Of a stretch of 64,000 bases of DNA, positions 34,706 through 45,015 are shown in pieces. The notes below the pieces were generated by a model. It was given only the letters and a program-made list of their open reading frames with translations, was not told the DNA's origin and did not search any database. Position 1 is the first letter of the stretch, and the number at the start of each line of letters is the position of its first letter. Position numbers and translations under genes: made by a program. The stretch lies in NCBI RefSeq assembly GCF_020858115.1, contig NZ_JACYMM010000012.1, positions 186,001 to 250,000 of the forward strand. Direction: 5' to 3'. This stretch comes from Janthinobacterium sp. FW305-129. Its GTDB lineage: Bacteria; Pseudomonadota; Gammaproteobacteria; Burkholderiales; Burkholderiaceae_D.

Positions 34706-36541
34706 TCAGCCCATGCCATCCTTGACGGGAGATAACTGGCTCGCATGCAGCCGTGCATACGCGCCGCCCTGCTGCAGCAAGGCGGCATGGCTGCCCGACT
34801 CGACCAGGCGGCCGCCCTGCATGACGACGATGCGGTCGGCGCTTTCGATGGTGGATAAGCGGTGGGCGATGACGATGGTGGTACGGTTGCGCATCAGCAC
34901 TTCCAGCGCCGCCTGCACGGAGCGCTCCGATTCCGTGTCCAGCGCGCTGGTCGCTTCATCGAGCAGCAGGATCGGCGCATCCTTGTACAGCGCGCGGGCA
35001 ATGGCCAGGCGCTGGCGTTGCCCGCCCGACAGGCGCGAACCGTTCTGCCCCGCCTGGGTCTCGTAGCCTTGCGGCAACTGCATGATGAAGTCGTGGGCGT
35101 AGGCGGCGCGCGCCGACGCTTCGATCCTGTCCTGGTCCGGGGCCGGGTCGCCATACGCGATATTCGCCGCCATCGTGTCGTTGAACAAAATCACATCCTG
35201 GCTGACGAGGGCGAACTGGCGCCGCAGGGCCAGCAAGGCGTAGTCGCGCACGTCGACGCCGTCGAGCAAAATCCGGCCGCCGCTGACGTCATAGAAGCGC
35301 GGCAGCAATCCCAGCAAGGTCGTCTTGCCGCCGCCGGAGCCGCCCACCAGGGCCACCGTTTCGCCGGCGCGGATGTCGAGCGTGATATCGCTCAAGGCCG
35401 TGGGCGCATCGGGATCGTCGCTGTTGTAGCGGAAGTGCACGTTCTGCAGGGACAGATTGCCTTGCACCGCGGCCGGGGCCACTGTGCCCGGGTCCGGTTC
35501 CAGCGGCGTGTCGATCAAGCCGAAGACGGATTCGGCCGCCGCCAGCCCCCGCTGCAGCGGCTCATTGATCTTCGTTAAATTCTTGATCGGCGACTGCATC
35601 GCCATCAGCGCGCCCATGAAAGCAACGAAGGCGCCCGGCGTGATGGCGCCGCTTTGCGCGCGCAGCATGGCGAAATAGATCACGGATGACAGGGTGATGC
35701 CGACGAGCATCATGATGAAGCCGGAATTCATGGCGGACGTGGCCGCATGCTTGACGGCCAGCTGGCGGTTGCGCTTGACGACGTCGACGAAGCGCGCCTG
35801 TTCATAATCCTGGCCGCCAAAGATTTTTACCACGCGCTGGCCGGCGATGCTTTCGTCGAGCACGGACGTCAGCTCGCCCACGGCTTGCTGCGAACTCTTG
35901 CTCAGGTGGCGCATGCGCCGTCCCGCCAGGGTCACGACGATGGCGACGATGGGCATCGAGGCCATGCAGAACAGGGCCAGTTTCACGTCGATGCTGAACA
36001 GCAGGACCAGGTAGCCGATGGTGGCGACGGAATCGCGCACCATCACGTTGAGCACGTTCAAGCCCGCCTGCGACACCTGGCTGGCGTCGAAGGCCACGCG
36101 CGACTGCGTCAGGCTGGTGGTGGTGGTGTCGAAAAAGCGGCTGGGCAAGCGCATGATGGTGGCGAACATCTTTTCGCGCAGATCGGCCTGCACCCGGCTC
36201 GATAGCCATACGGAACCGTAATCGCCGGCAAAGCTCGATACCATGCGCAGCACGGCCAGGCCCAGGATGGTGGCGGGAATCACCCACAAGTCCACCTGCC
36301 CCGCCTGTGCCGGCAAGAAACGGTCGACCCAGCCCTGCAGCATGCCCATCACGCCGGACGCGGGCGCGGCCTGCGTGCTGGCCGTCGCGCGCATGGCGTC
36401 GACGACGTTTTGCAATTGCCGAATCAACAATACATCGGTGGCGGACGCCACGCCCACGGCCAGCAAGGTGGCGGCAACGATGGCGCCATAGCGGCGAAAC
36501 TGGCCGGCCAGGCGGAAGAACAGGAGGCGACTTTGCTGCAT
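34706..36541 (-). CDS. msbA: Lipid A / phospholipid flippase MsbA-type ABC transporter
   Basis: 611 residues: a six-helix transmembrane domain (about 15-310) fused to one ATPase domain. Walker A GGSGGGKTT at 400-408, signature LSGGQ at 504-508, Walker B ILLLDE at 524-529 and switch His in IVIAHRLST (about 562). A complete half-transporter that should work as a homodimer. The best match in layout is MsbA, which flips core-lipid A across the inner membrane; other exporters of this class cannot be excluded without alignment. Transcribed alone and ended by a terminator. Confidence 0.85.
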   Translation of the reverse strand: MQQSRLLFFRLAGQFRRYGAIVAATLLAVGVASATDVLLIRQLQNVVDAMRATASTQAAPASGVMGMLQGWVDRFLPAQAGQVDLWVIPATILGLAVLRMVSSFAGDYGSVWLSSRVQADLREKMFATIMRLPSRFFDTTTTSLTQSRVAFDASQVSQAGLNVLNVMVRDSVATIGYLVLLFSIDVKLALFCMASMPIVAIVVTLAGRRMRHLSKSSQQAVGELTSVLDESIAGQRVVKIFGGQDYEQARFVDVVKRNRQLAVKHAATSAMNSGFIMMLVGITLSSVIYFAMLRAQSGAITPGAFVAFMGALMAMQSPIKNLTKINEPLQRGLAAAESVFGLIDTPLEPDPGTVAPAAVQGNLSLQNVHFRYNSDDPDAPTALSDITLDIRAGETVALVGGSGGGKTTLLGLLPRFYDVSGGRILLDGVDVRDYALLALRRQFALVSQDVILFNDTMAANIAYGDPAPDQDRIEASARAAYAHDFIMQLPQGYETQAGQNGSRLSGGQRQRLAIARALYKDAPILLLDEATSALDTESERSVQAALEVLMRNRTTIVIAHRLSTIESADRIVVMQGGRLVESGSHAALLQQGGAYARLHASQLSPVKDGMG

Positions 36542-36610
36542 GCAGGTGACAAAAGTGAGGGTAAAGCGTGATTCTAACCGCTGCCAGACTTAGCTATGAG
36601 AAAGTCGTCA

Positions 36611-36635
36611 CCTTGCCGGCGCAGGACCGGCAAGG
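36611..36635. other. Perfect hairpin past the small exported protein gene
   Basis: CCTTGCCGG / CCGGCAAGG, 9-bp arms, 7-base loop, 14 bp beyond the stop of the gene at 36650-37033; no T-run follows on either side. Confidence 0.4.
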
Positions 36636-36649
36636 GAATGCACGGACTG

Positions 36650-37033
36650 TCAGCTCTTCGCCACTTTCCACGCGGCCGTGCCGGTCTTGCACACTTTCAG
36701 CTTCAGGGTCTGTTCCTGGCCCTTGGCGTTCAAGCCCACCTGCACCTTGCGGCAGGTTTGCGCGTCCGTCTTTTCCGTGTCGCTGGCCGTGATGTCGGCG
36801 GCGATGCGCACGGAATTGCGCAAGCCTTCATTGCTCCATTGCACGGTTTCGCCATCCTTCTTGTCATTGAGCACGTCGGTGACGGTTTTCACGAAGACGG
36901 GCTTGTCGTTCTTGTTCAGGTAAGCCATCGGCGTATCTGCCAGGAAACCCAGGCCGACGGCGGAAGCGGAAGCGCTGAAGACGACGCTGCCCAGTATCAA
37001 GGTGGACAACAGTGTGGCGGGACGAATACGCAT
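36650..37033 (-). CDS. Small exported surface-antigen-like protein
   Basis: 127 residues with a signal peptide (MRIRPATLLSTLILGSVVFSASASA). The mature part keeps two Cys (TCRKVQVG, LKVCKTG) and ends in GTAAWKVAKS, which resembles the C-terminal domain of RT0821/Lpp0805-type 16-kDa surface antigens (charged strand, Cys, Gly-Thr-Ala-Trp end). Family call is tentative. It lies 45 bp downstream of the DyP peroxidase gene on the same strand and may be co-transcribed with it. Confidence 0.5.
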   Translation of the reverse strand: MRIRPATLLSTLILGSVVFSASASAVGLGFLADTPMAYLNKNDKPVFVKTVTDVLNDKKDGETVQWSNEGLRNSVRIAADITASDTEKTDAQTCRKVQVGLNAKGQEQTLKLKVCKTGTAAWKVAKS

Positions 37034-37078
37034 GGAAAACTCCTAGTTAAGTAAAAATAGGGACCGCCGGGGCGGCCC

Positions 37079-38041
37079 TTAGCCGGGATCCGCCGGCGAA
37101 ATGCCCACGGCCAGCAAGGCGTCGATGCTGGGCACGAAATAGATCGCCGACGACAGCGCCGTGGAAAAATCCAGCAGCCTGTCCGTCTTGGTGACGCCAT
37201 CATAGCCTACGCCGTACATTTGCCGCAGCATGCCCATGGTCACCGTGATGTCGCGGCTGAAACCGACAAACATGACGCCCGCCTCAGTTGCATTGGCGTA
37301 ATTGGCATTGCGGCGCACGATATCGACTTCCTCGCCATCGCGGATGAACTGATTGCGGCCCACGTGGGAATCGACGGGCAGCGGCGACAATTCATGGCTG
37401 CCGGCCTTGGTGCGGCCCCACACCTGCTCCGCCGCGTGCACGGGCAAGGCGCGCAGGCGCTCCACGTCCATGCGCCATTTCTGCAGCAGCACGGTCGAGC
37501 CGCCCGCACCCGCCTCGCCGTCCGGAATGATGGCCACGCCATTGGCGCGGAACGGATTCGGGTTGGCGACGCCGTCGGCAAAGCCGTCGAAAGTCACATT
37601 GTTATGATACGGAAAACACACCTGTTCGCTGGCCAGCTCGGCATAAGGCCCCAGCAAGGTGAGCGTCGTGCGCATGCTGTCGTACAGGGTGGCCGCGTTC
37701 GACTGCGTGATCCAGACCCAGAAATCGTGCTGGGTGGCGGGCGCCGTCTTGCCGTTGGCGCCCACCAGGTCGTGCGCGAACGATGCCATGTTGTCCGGCA
37801 CGCAGCCGGGACAGGCGGCGCGCCACAGCTCGGGCCGGAATCCCAGCACCACATTGGCCGTGCCGCCCGTCAACTGATGGTGGCGGTTCAGGGTGGGGTC
37901 CAGGATGCCCGTGACCCCGGATTCCCACAGTTTGCCCAGCACCCTGAACAGCTGCTCCGGTTCAACGCCGGCCTTCACATTGAACTGCAAATGCACTTCG
38001 TCGCGCGCGACGACGGACAGCATGCTTTGTGGAATTGCCAT
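37079..38041 (-). CDS. DyP-type heme peroxidase
   Basis: 320 residues without a signal peptide, thus cytoplasmic (YfeX-like). The distal motif GFADG is at 153-157 (catalytic Asp156, within DGVANP), the proximal heme ligand is probably His226 (PVDSHVGRN), and the conserved Arg lies in VRRN (243-244). It should use H2O2 to oxidise an organic substrate or porphyrinogen; encapsulin is not encoded nearby and there is no cargo tail. Divergent from the MocR regulator gene (158 bp between starts). Confidence 0.9.
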   Translation of the reverse strand: MAIPQSMLSVVARDEVHLQFNVKAGVEPEQLFRVLGKLWESGVTGILDPTLNRHHQLTGGTANVVLGFRPELWRAACPGCVPDNMASFAHDLVGANGKTAPATQHDFWVWITQSNAATLYDSMRTTLTLLGPYAELASEQVCFPYHNNVTFDGFADGVANPNPFRANGVAIIPDGEAGAGGSTVLLQKWRMDVERLRALPVHAAEQVWGRTKAGSHELSPLPVDSHVGRNQFIRDGEEVDIVRRNANYANATEAGVMFVGFSRDITVTMGMLRQMYGVGYDGVTKTDRLLDFSTALSSAIYFVPSIDALLAVGISPADPG

Positions 38042-38199
38042 GACAGATGTTCCTTTTTCGTTTTCCAGGTGAATCTTAAACCAGAAGTGCCGGATGGCAG
38101 TTTCATTTAGGCAACATGCGATAATTGTAACTATAGGTCGTCATGAATTGGACGATAATGCAATGACGTAGAGCAAGAATCAAGAATGGATACCATTGC

Positions 38200-39624
38200 A
38201 TGAAATTGTATGAAAAGCTCGTCGGCGACATCGAGCAACTGGTGGCCCAGGGCGTGCTCTTGCCCGGCGAACGCATTCCCTCCGTGCGCCAGACCAGCCA
38301 GCAGCACAAGCTGAGCATCACCACGGTGCTGCGCGCCTATGTCAAGCTGGAAGGCATGGGCGTGATCGAAAGCCGGCCCCAGTCCGGCTACTTCGTGCGG
38401 CCCCGCGCCGGCGGCGATGCGCAGCCGGCCGACCTGTGCATGCAGGCATCCCAGCCGAGCACCGTGCCGGCCGAAGTGCACGTCAGCCGCCTGGTGCTGT
38501 CGACCCTGCGCTCGATCGGCTTGCACGACGCCATCCCGCTGGGCTCGCCCTACCCCGATCCCGCGCTGTTTCCGTGGGAACGCATCAACCAGTACGCAAG
38601 CGCCGTGGCGCGCCGCAACCGTGACTGGAGCGTGACGGACGACCTGCCGCCGGGCAACCCGCAACTGATACGCGAAATCGCCCGCCGCTACCTGGAAAAC
38701 GGCCTGGCCGTCGATCCCGACGAAATCATCGTCACCGTGGGCGCCACGGAAGCGATCAACCTGTGCCTGCAAGCCGTGGCCAGGCCGGGCGACACCATCG
38801 CCGTCGAATCGCCCACCTTCTATGCCATGCTGCTGGCCGTCGAGCGGCTGGGCATGAAGGTGGTGGAAGTGTCCACCGATCCGTATGACGGCATCAGCAT
38901 TGAAGCGCTGGCCGACATCATGGCCCGGCAACCGATCGCCGCCGTCATGGTGATGCCGAACTTCCAGAATCCGCTGGGCTTCCAGATGTCGGACCAGCGC
39001 AAGCGGGCCCTGGTCCAGCTGCTGGAGCAGCACGACGTGCCCGCCATCGAAAACGGCGTCTACAACGAGCTGTATTACGGCGACGCCCACCCGTCCTCGC
39101 TCAAGTCCTACGACCGCAAGGGCCTGGTGCTGCACTGCTCCTCGTTTTCCAAGAGCCTCAGCGCCGCCCAGCGCGTGGGCTGGGCCCTGGCCGGACGTTA
39201 CCGGGGCAAGGTGGAGGAACTCAAATTCCTCAACACGCTCACCACCTCGTCGTTCCCGCAACTGGCCATCGCCGAATACCTGCAAAACGACGGCTACGAA
39301 CAGCATCTGCGCCGCACCCGCAAGGCCTACGCCCAGCAGGCGCGCATCATGGCCGCCGCCGTGCTGCGCTTCTTTCCCGCAGGCACCAAAGTCTCGCAAC
39401 CGCAGGGCGGCTATGTGCTGTGGGTGGAGTTGCCGGGCAACGTGGACTCGATGCAACTGTACCGGCGCGCGCTGGAATGCAAGATCACGGTGGGCCCGGG
39501 ACGCATGTTTTCCGTCAGCCAGGCTTACAAGCACTGCATCCGCCTCAACTACAGCTATCCGTGGAGCGCGGACGTGGAACAGGCGATCATCCTGCTGGGC
39601 AAACTGATCACCGAGTTCCTGTAA
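38200..39624 (+). CDS. MocR-type (GntR HTH plus aminotransferase) regulator
   Basis: 474 residues. Residues about 1-70 form a GntR-type winged HTH (LYEKLVGDIEQLVAQGVLLPGERIPSVRQTSQQHKLSITTVLRAYVKLEGMGVIESRPQSGYFV); residues about 115-470 are a fold-type I aminotransferase with the PLP lysine in SSFSKSLSAAQRVGW. MocR proteins use PLP as effector or cofactor to regulate genes of vitamin B6, GABA or amino-acid metabolism. The divergent DyP gene may be its target, though the usual target is an adjacent metabolic or transport gene. It converges on moaA with 5 bp between stops. Confidence 0.9.
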   Translation: MKLYEKLVGDIEQLVAQGVLLPGERIPSVRQTSQQHKLSITTVLRAYVKLEGMGVIESRPQSGYFVRPRAGGDAQPADLCMQASQPSTVPAEVHVSRLVLSTLRSIGLHDAIPLGSPYPDPALFPWERINQYASAVARRNRDWSVTDDLPPGNPQLIREIARRYLENGLAVDPDEIIVTVGATEAINLCLQAVARPGDTIAVESPTFYAMLLAVERLGMKVVEVSTDPYDGISIEALADIMARQPIAAVMVMPNFQNPLGFQMSDQRKRALVQLLEQHDVPAIENGVYNELYYGDAHPSSLKSYDRKGLVLHCSSFSKSLSAAQRVGWALAGRYRGKVEELKFLNTLTTSSFPQLAIAEYLQNDGYEQHLRRTRKAYAQQARIMAAAVLRFFPAGTKVSQPQGGYVLWVELPGNVDSMQLYRRALECKITVGPGRMFSVSQAYKHCIRLNYSYPWSADVEQAIILLGKLITEFL

Positions 39625-39629
39625 ACCAT

Positions 39630-40727
39630 TCACCCGCCCACCAGCGACATGCGCACGGTGGGATACTGCTTGCGCTGGGCGCCGCCGGCCTGGGCCAGGG
39701 CGCCGCGCACTTCCGAGTAGCGGTCGCCACGGCGCTGCCAGTGCCGGCGCAGCACGGTTTCCAGCCCTTGCGGGCCTTGCGCAGGATCAAGGTGGGGACG
39801 CAGGTCGAGGCCGTCATGGGCGAACAAACAAGTAAACAGCTTGCCATCGGACGAGACGCGCACGCGGCTGCAGTCGCCGCAGAACGGCTGCGACACGCTG
39901 GAAATGAAGCCCACTTCGCCGCCGCCATCGAGATAACTGTAGCGGCTGGCCGTCTCGTGCGAGATCGGCTTGCCTTCGCCCAGCGACACGAGGGGAAATT
40001 CCGCCGCGATCAGCGCGCGCGCCGCGTCCGACGTGACGACGTGCGTGCGCGACCAGGCGCCGATGCCGCCCACGTCCATGAATTCGATCAGGCGCAGCAC
40101 CACGCCCGTGTGGCGGAAATGGCGCGCCAGCGGCACGATCTGGCTGTCGTTGACGCCTTTCTGCACGACCATGTTGACCTTCACGGGGTGCAAACCGACG
40201 GCTTGCGCTACCTCAATGCCGTGCAGCACTTTCTCGACGGGAAAATCGACGCCATTCATGCGCTGGAAGATGCCGTTATCCAGGCTGTCGAGGCTGACGG
40301 TGACCCGGTCCAGGCCCGCCTCCTTCAGCGAGCGCGCCTTGGCGGCCAGCAAGCTGCCATTCGTCGTCAGCGCGATGCTCACGGCGCGCCCGTCCGGCGT
40401 GGCGAGCCGCGCCAGGCGCTCGATCAGCCGTTCCAGGTTCTTGCGCAGCAGCGGCTCGCCGCCCGTGATGCGGATCTTATCCACGCCCAGGCGCACGAAG
40501 GCGCGCGCCATCGTTTCGATCTGCGCGAAAGACAGGCGCTCGCTCGATGGCAGAAACGGGTAATCGCTGGGGTACAGTTCGGCCGGCATGCAATAGGTGC
40601 AGCGGAAGTTGCACTGGTCAATGACGGAAATGCGCAAGTCCGTCAGGGGGCGGCCCAGCATGTCCACGCACGGCTCGCTATAGTCTGGCTGCCACAGTCC
40701 TGGCTGCGGATACATGATGGTGTTCAT
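39630..40727 (-). CDS. moaA: GTP 3',8-cyclase MoaA (molybdenum cofactor biosynthesis)
   Basis: 365 residues from ATG 40727, because GAGGGGGAAG stands seven bases upstream; an earlier ATG at 40751 is less well placed. The radical-SAM cluster CNFRCTYC is at 39-46, and the second 4Fe-4S cluster is in FCGDCSRVRVSSDGKLFTC near residue 270. It catalyses the first step of Mo-cofactor synthesis, GTP to 3',8-cyclo-dihydro-GTP. Its place 0.5 kb from a YdeP-type Mo enzyme and fdhD suggests dedicated cofactor supply; a second moaA elsewhere is likely. The terminal GG needed for activity is present (SLVGG). Confidence 0.93.
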   Translation of the reverse strand: MNTIMYPQPGLWQPDYSEPCVDMLGRPLTDLRISVIDQCNFRCTYCMPAELYPSDYPFLPSSERLSFAQIETMARAFVRLGVDKIRITGGEPLLRKNLERLIERLARLATPDGRAVSIALTTNGSLLAAKARSLKEAGLDRVTVSLDSLDNGIFQRMNGVDFPVEKVLHGIEVAQAVGLHPVKVNMVVQKGVNDSQIVPLARHFRHTGVVLRLIEFMDVGGIGAWSRTHVVTSDAARALIAAEFPLVSLGEGKPISHETASRYSYLDGGGEVGFISSVSQPFCGDCSRVRVSSDGKLFTCLFAHDGLDLRPHLDPAQGPQGLETVLRRHWQRRGDRYSEVRGALAQAGGAQRKQYPTVRMSLVGG

Positions 40728-40832
40728 TGTTGCTTCCCCCTCGATAGGCATACGTCAGGATGTAGCATAAGACGAATGGGGGCAGGCAAAGAGGTACAGT
40801 CCGGCGCCAGCCGATAGAGTACAGATTCGGCT

Positions 40833-41108
40833 TTACTCTGCTGGAGGCGGCGCGAACACGCTGGCGCACAGCTGCGCGCCCGCCGCGCTCAGGAATGCGC
40901 TACCGCCGCCGCTCTCCGCCGTGACGACTGTCGCCAGGCCCGCGCTGGACAAGGCATTGAGCTGGCGCAGCAAGGTGCTCATCTGTACCCCTGTCCGCTT
41001 GGCCAGCTTGGCCAGCGACCACGGTTTCTCGGGCGCCTCCTGGCGCGCCTCCCACAGCAGCGCCAGCAGCGCTATCAGTGCTGTGTCGATTTCTTCTTCC
41101 TTGTGCAT
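40833..41108 (-). CDS. Small HTH regulator next to the YdeP/cyd cluster
   Basis: 91 residues, starting at ATG 41108 with AAGGAG before it. A central winged-helix stretch (PWSLAKLAKRTGVQMSTLLRQLNALSSAGLATVVTAESGGGSAFLSAAG) reads like a small MarR/ArsR-type DNA-binding domain; no ligand-binding part. It is divergent from the YdeP-type oxidoreductase gene (165 bp between starts), so it is the obvious candidate regulator of that cluster. Long antisense frame extends beyond it but is not coding. Confidence 0.75.
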   Translation of the reverse strand: MHKEEEIDTALIALLALLWEARQEAPEKPWSLAKLAKRTGVQMSTLLRQLNALSSAGLATVVTAESGGGSAFLSAAGAQLCASVFAPPPAE

Positions 41109-41273
41109 GTCTTTCTCCTTGTCCACATCATAAATCACGTCCGGCGCCGGCGCGGCCGGCATCGTCGTCTTGCCATCTGTACTCTGTTTTTTTGTCCGGA
41201 ACTGTGCGCCTACGGGGCAGTCCGCCACCCCTACCATGTGATTGTCCCATCGCATATCACCAGGAGAGTCATC

Positions 41274-43586
41274 ATGAGCAAGCCAAAGTCCGACGCGCGC
41301 ATCGCGCCCTACACCCATGCCGCGGCCGGCTGGGGTGCCCTCAAGTACGTGGCCATCAATCTGTTCAAGGAAAAAGTCAGCGCGGGCAATTACCGCTCGC
41401 TGTTCGAGCAAAACCAGCCCGACGGCTTCGACTGCCCCGGCTGCGCCTGGCCCGACCGCGAACACGCGTCGACGTTCGAATTCTGCGAAAACGGCGTCAA
41501 GGCCGTGGCCGCCGAATCGACGAGCAAGCGCGTGCGCCCCGAGTTTTTCCAGGAACACACGGTCACGGCATTGATGGAGCAGTCGGACTATGATCTGGAA
41601 CAACATGGCCGTTTGACGGATCCCATGGTGTACGACGCGGCCAGCGACAAATACCAGGCGATAGCCTGGGACGATGCGTTCGCCCTCGTGGCGCACCATT
41701 TGCACGCGCTGGACGACCCGAACCAGGCCGCCTTCTACACGTCGGGCCGCGCCAGCAACGAAGCGGCCTTTTTGTACCAGCTGTTCGTGCGCGCCTACGG
41801 CACCAACAACTTCCCCGACTGTTCGAACCTGTGCCACGAAGCGACGAGCCGTGGCTTGCCGGAAACAGTCGGCATCGGCAAGGGCACGGTGCTGCTTGAC
41901 GACTTCGAACATGCGGACACCCTGCTGCTGTTCGGCCAGAACCCGGCCACCAACCACCCGCGCATGCTGGGCGAATTGCGCGAAGCGTCGCGCCGCGGCG
42001 CCACCATCGTCTCCATCAACCCGCTGCACGAGCGGGGCCTGGAGCGCTTCACCAGCCCCCAGCATCCGCTGGAAATGCTGACGGGCGGCAGCACGAACAT
42101 TTGCTCGCTGTTCATCTGTCCCACCCTGGGCGGCGACTTCGCGCTGATCAAGGCCATGGCCAAGCGCGTCGTCGAGCTCGATGATGACGCCATCGCCCAT
42201 GGCCAGGAGCGCGTGCTCGACTGCACCTTCATCGCCGAGCACACGAGCGGCTTCGAGGCCTTCGCGGCCGACCTGCGCGCGGAAAGCTGGGACTTGCTGC
42301 TGGCCGAATCGGGCGTGGCGCGCGACAAGATCGAAGAGTTGACGCAGATCTATGTCAAAGGCAAGGCCGTCATCGCCACCTGGGGCATGGGCGTGACGCA
42401 GCACAAGAATTCGCTGGCCACCGTGCAAATCCTGTCGAACTTGATGATGATGCGCGGCAATATCGGCAAGCGCGGCGCGGGCCTGTGCCCCGTGCGCGGC
42501 CACTCGAACGTGCAGGGCGACCGCACCATGGGCATCGAGGAACAGCCGACCAAGGAATTCCTCGACCGCCTGGGCCTGGTGTTCGGTTTTGAACCGCCGC
42601 GCCACCACGGCTATGACGCCGTCGGCACGATCGAAGCCATGCTGGAGAAAAAGGTCAAAGTGTTCGTCGCCCTGGGCGGCAATTTCTCGATGGCCACGCC
42701 GGACACGCCGCGCACCTGGGATGCGCTGCGGTCGTGCGACCTGACCGTGCACATCGCCACCAAGCTCAACCGCAGCCATCTCGTGCACGGCAAGGATGCG
42801 CTGATCCTGCCCACCCTGGGCCGCACGGAAATTGACTTGCAGCAAGGCGTGGCGCAAGGCGTGACGGTGGAAGACTCGATGAGCATGGTGCACATCTCGT
42901 TCGGCATGAACCAGCCCGCCTCGCCCAATCTGCGTTCGGAAATCGCCATCGTGGCCGGCATGGCGCAGGCGACCGTGGGCAGCGAGAAGATCGACTGGCT
43001 GCGCTTTTCCGGCAACTATGCGCTGCTGCGCGATTCCATCGAGCAAGTATTCGACGACTTTTTCGACTACAACTTGCGCGTGGCCAAACCGGGCGGTTTC
43101 CACCTGGAAATTGCCTCGCGCGAAAGAGTGTGGAAGACGGAAAGCGGCAAGGCGCAATTCCTCGTCAACGCCGTCGAGCTCGACACGCCGATCCACCGCG
43201 CGCGCCAGCAATATGGCGAGCGCCTGATGGTGCTGATGACCACGCGTTCGCACGACCAGTACAACACGACGATCTACGCCATGGACGACCGCTACCGTGG
43301 CGTGTTCGGCCAGCGCCGCGTCGTTTTCATCAACAAGGACGACCTGGCCATGCTGGGCTTTGCGGCCGGCGACTGGGTCGACCTGATCGGCGTGTGGCAT
43401 GACGGCATCGAACGCCGCGCCGACCGCTTCCTGCTGGTCGAGTACGACATTCCGCGCGGCTGCATCGGCGCCTACTACCCGGAAACCAATCCGCTGGTGC
43501 CGCTGGACAGCGTGGGCCACGGTTCGCGCACGCCGACCTTCAAATCCATCCCCGTGCTGCTGGCGCCTTCGGCCGCCCTCAGTTGA
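41274..43586 (+). CDS. YdeP/FdhF-type molybdopterin (bis-MGD) oxidoreductase
   Basis: 770 residues from ATG 41274 (CAGGAGAG upstream). The N-terminus carries the Cys motif GFDCPGCAWPD and later CENGVKAVA; the body shows the molybdopterin-binding signature NFPDCSNLCHEATSRGLPETVGIG, LLFGQNPATNHPRML and CPVRGHSNVQGDRTMG, and the C-terminal dinucleotide-binding domain begins near 600. This is the YdeP subgroup of the FdhF family; the substrate is uncertain (formate or acid-stress related in E. coli). No Sec codon. It heads a cluster with cydAB, a bestrophin and fdhD. Confidence 0.9.
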   Translation: MSKPKSDARIAPYTHAAAGWGALKYVAINLFKEKVSAGNYRSLFEQNQPDGFDCPGCAWPDREHASTFEFCENGVKAVAAESTSKRVRPEFFQEHTVTALMEQSDYDLEQHGRLTDPMVYDAASDKYQAIAWDDAFALVAHHLHALDDPNQAAFYTSGRASNEAAFLYQLFVRAYGTNNFPDCSNLCHEATSRGLPETVGIGKGTVLLDDFEHADTLLLFGQNPATNHPRMLGELREASRRGATIVSINPLHERGLERFTSPQHPLEMLTGGSTNICSLFICPTLGGDFALIKAMAKRVVELDDDAIAHGQERVLDCTFIAEHTSGFEAFAADLRAESWDLLLAESGVARDKIEELTQIYVKGKAVIATWGMGVTQHKNSLATVQILSNLMMMRGNIGKRGAGLCPVRGHSNVQGDRTMGIEEQPTKEFLDRLGLVFGFEPPRHHGYDAVGTIEAMLEKKVKVFVALGGNFSMATPDTPRTWDALRSCDLTVHIATKLNRSHLVHGKDALILPTLGRTEIDLQQGVAQGVTVEDSMSMVHISFGMNQPASPNLRSEIAIVAGMAQATVGSEKIDWLRFSGNYALLRDSIEQVFDDFFDYNLRVAKPGGFHLEIASRERVWKTESGKAQFLVNAVELDTPIHRARQQYGERLMVLMTTRSHDQYNTTIYAMDDRYRGVFGQRRVVFINKDDLAMLGFAAGDWVDLIGVWHDGIERRADRFLLVEYDIPRGCIGAYYPETNPLVPLDSVGHGSRTPTFKSIPVLLAPSAALS

Positions 43587-43599
43587 TCAGGAGAACGCC

Positions 43600-44985
43600 A
43601 TGTTCGGTTTCGATACCCTGGACCTGTCGCGCGCGCAATTTGCGATGACGGCCATCTTCCACATCCTGTGGCCCATATTGACGATCAGCCTGTCGCTGTT
43701 CCTGTTCGTCGTCGAGGCGCTGTGGCTGCGCACCAGCGACCCCGTCTACTACCGCCACGCGCGCTTCTGGAGCAAGCTGCTGGTGCTTAACTTCGCCGTC
43801 GGCGTCGTCAGCGGGATTCCCCTGGAATTCCAGTTCGGCACCAACTGGGCGCCGTTCTCGCACCATTCAGGCCAGTTCATCGGCAACATCCTCGGTTTCG
43901 AGGGCGCCATGGCCTTCATGCTGGAAGCGGGCTTCATCGGCGTCATGATGTTCGGCTGGGGCCGCGTACCGAAGGGCGTGCACCTGTTTGCCACCGGCAT
44001 GGTGGCGCTCGGTTCCAGCATTTCCTCGTTCTGGATCATGGTCGCCAATTCCTGGATGCAGACGCCGGCCGGCGTGCGCGTGGTGGACGGCAAGATCATC
44101 GTCACCGATTACGTGGCCGCCATCTTCAATCCCGACATGGCCTGGGCCGTGGGCCACATGTGGGTGGCCGCCGTGGAAACGGGCCTGTTCGTCATCGCCG
44201 GCATTTCCGCCTGGTATATGTTCAAGCGCCGCGAACCGGCCTTCTTCGCGCGCTCGTTCAAGCTGGCGCTGATGCTGCTGCTGGTGATTGCTCCGTTGCA
44301 AGTGTGGCTCGGCGATTCGAGCGGCGTCGATGTCTTCAAGACCCAGCCCGCCAAGGGCGCGGCCATCGAAGGCCACTGGCACACGAACCGCGATGGCGAA
44401 GGGGCGGCCTGGTCCCTGCTGGCCTGGCCCAACCAGGCGGAACAGAAGAACGACTGGTCGTTGGAAGTGCCCGGCATGCTCAGCGTGATCGCCACGCATA
44501 GCGCCACGGGCAAGATCACGGGCCTGGCCGACATCGCCCGCGCAGACCAGCCGCCCATGCTGCCGCTGCTGTACTACGCGTTCCGCGCCATGGCCGGCAT
44601 CGGCATGTGGTTCGTGCTGCTGGCGTTCTGGACCTTCGTCGCCTGGCGCAAGGTGGGTGGGCGGGTGCAGGAATTCGTGCGCAACCGCAAGCTGCTGCTG
44701 GCCTGGGTGCTGACGATACCGCTGCCCTACATCGCCGTCGAGTGCGGCTGGATCGTGCGCGAAGTGGGACGCCAGCCGTGGGTCGTGTACGGCTTGCTGC
44801 GCACGCGCGACGCCGTTTCCGACGTGGCGGCCCACGCCGTGGCCGGCAGCATGCTGATGTTCTTCGTGTTTTACATCGTGTTGTTCGTCACTTTCTTTGT
44901 GTTTGCCAAGAAATGGCTGCAGCAAGGCCCGGACGTGGCGCTGCCGCTGCCGCTGCCGGACGCCGCCCATGCCGCGGGGTATTGA
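43600..44985 (+). CDS. cydA: Cytochrome bd quinol oxidase subunit I (short Q-loop, CIO type)
   Basis: 461 residues, with CAGGAG before ATG 43600, 13 bp after the YdeP stop. It has about nine hydrophobic segments; heme-ligand His near the start of helix 1 (TAIFHILWP) and motifs [37 protein letters not shown] and [12 protein letters not shown]. The quinol loop is short, as in the cyanide-insensitive CioA type. With CydB it reduces O2 to water using quinol. It immediately precedes cydB (30 bp). Confidence 0.94.
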   Translation: MFGFDTLDLSRAQFAMTAIFHILWPILTISLSLFLFVVEALWLRTSDPVYYRHARFWSKLLVLNFAVGVVSGIPLEFQFGTNWAPFSHHSGQFIGNILGFEGAMAFMLEAGFIGVMMFGWGRVPKGVHLFATGMVALGSSISSFWIMVANSWMQTPAGVRVVDGKIIVTDYVAAIFNPDMAWAVGHMWVAAVETGLFVIAGISAWYMFKRREPAFFARSFKLALMLLLVIAPLQVWLGDSSGVDVFKTQPAKGAAIEGHWHTNRDGEGAAWSLLAWPNQAEQKNDWSLEVPGMLSVIATHSATGKITGLADIARADQPPMLPLLYYAFRAMAGIGMWFVLLAFWTFVAWRKVGGRVQEFVRNRKLLLAWVLTIPLPYIAVECGWIVREVGRQPWVVYGLLRTRDAVSDVAAHAVAGSMLMFFVFYIVLFVTFFVFAKKWLQQGPDVALPLPLPDAAHAAGY

Positions 44986-45015
44986 AATGCGCCCCCATCA
45001 ATCAAGGAGTATGTA

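Noticed and set aside
40833..43520. A 895-codon minus-strand frame opposite the YdeP gene
   Set aside because: Only its last 91 codons (start 41108, AAGGAG) look like a real HTH protein; the rest is antisense to the Mo enzyme gene.
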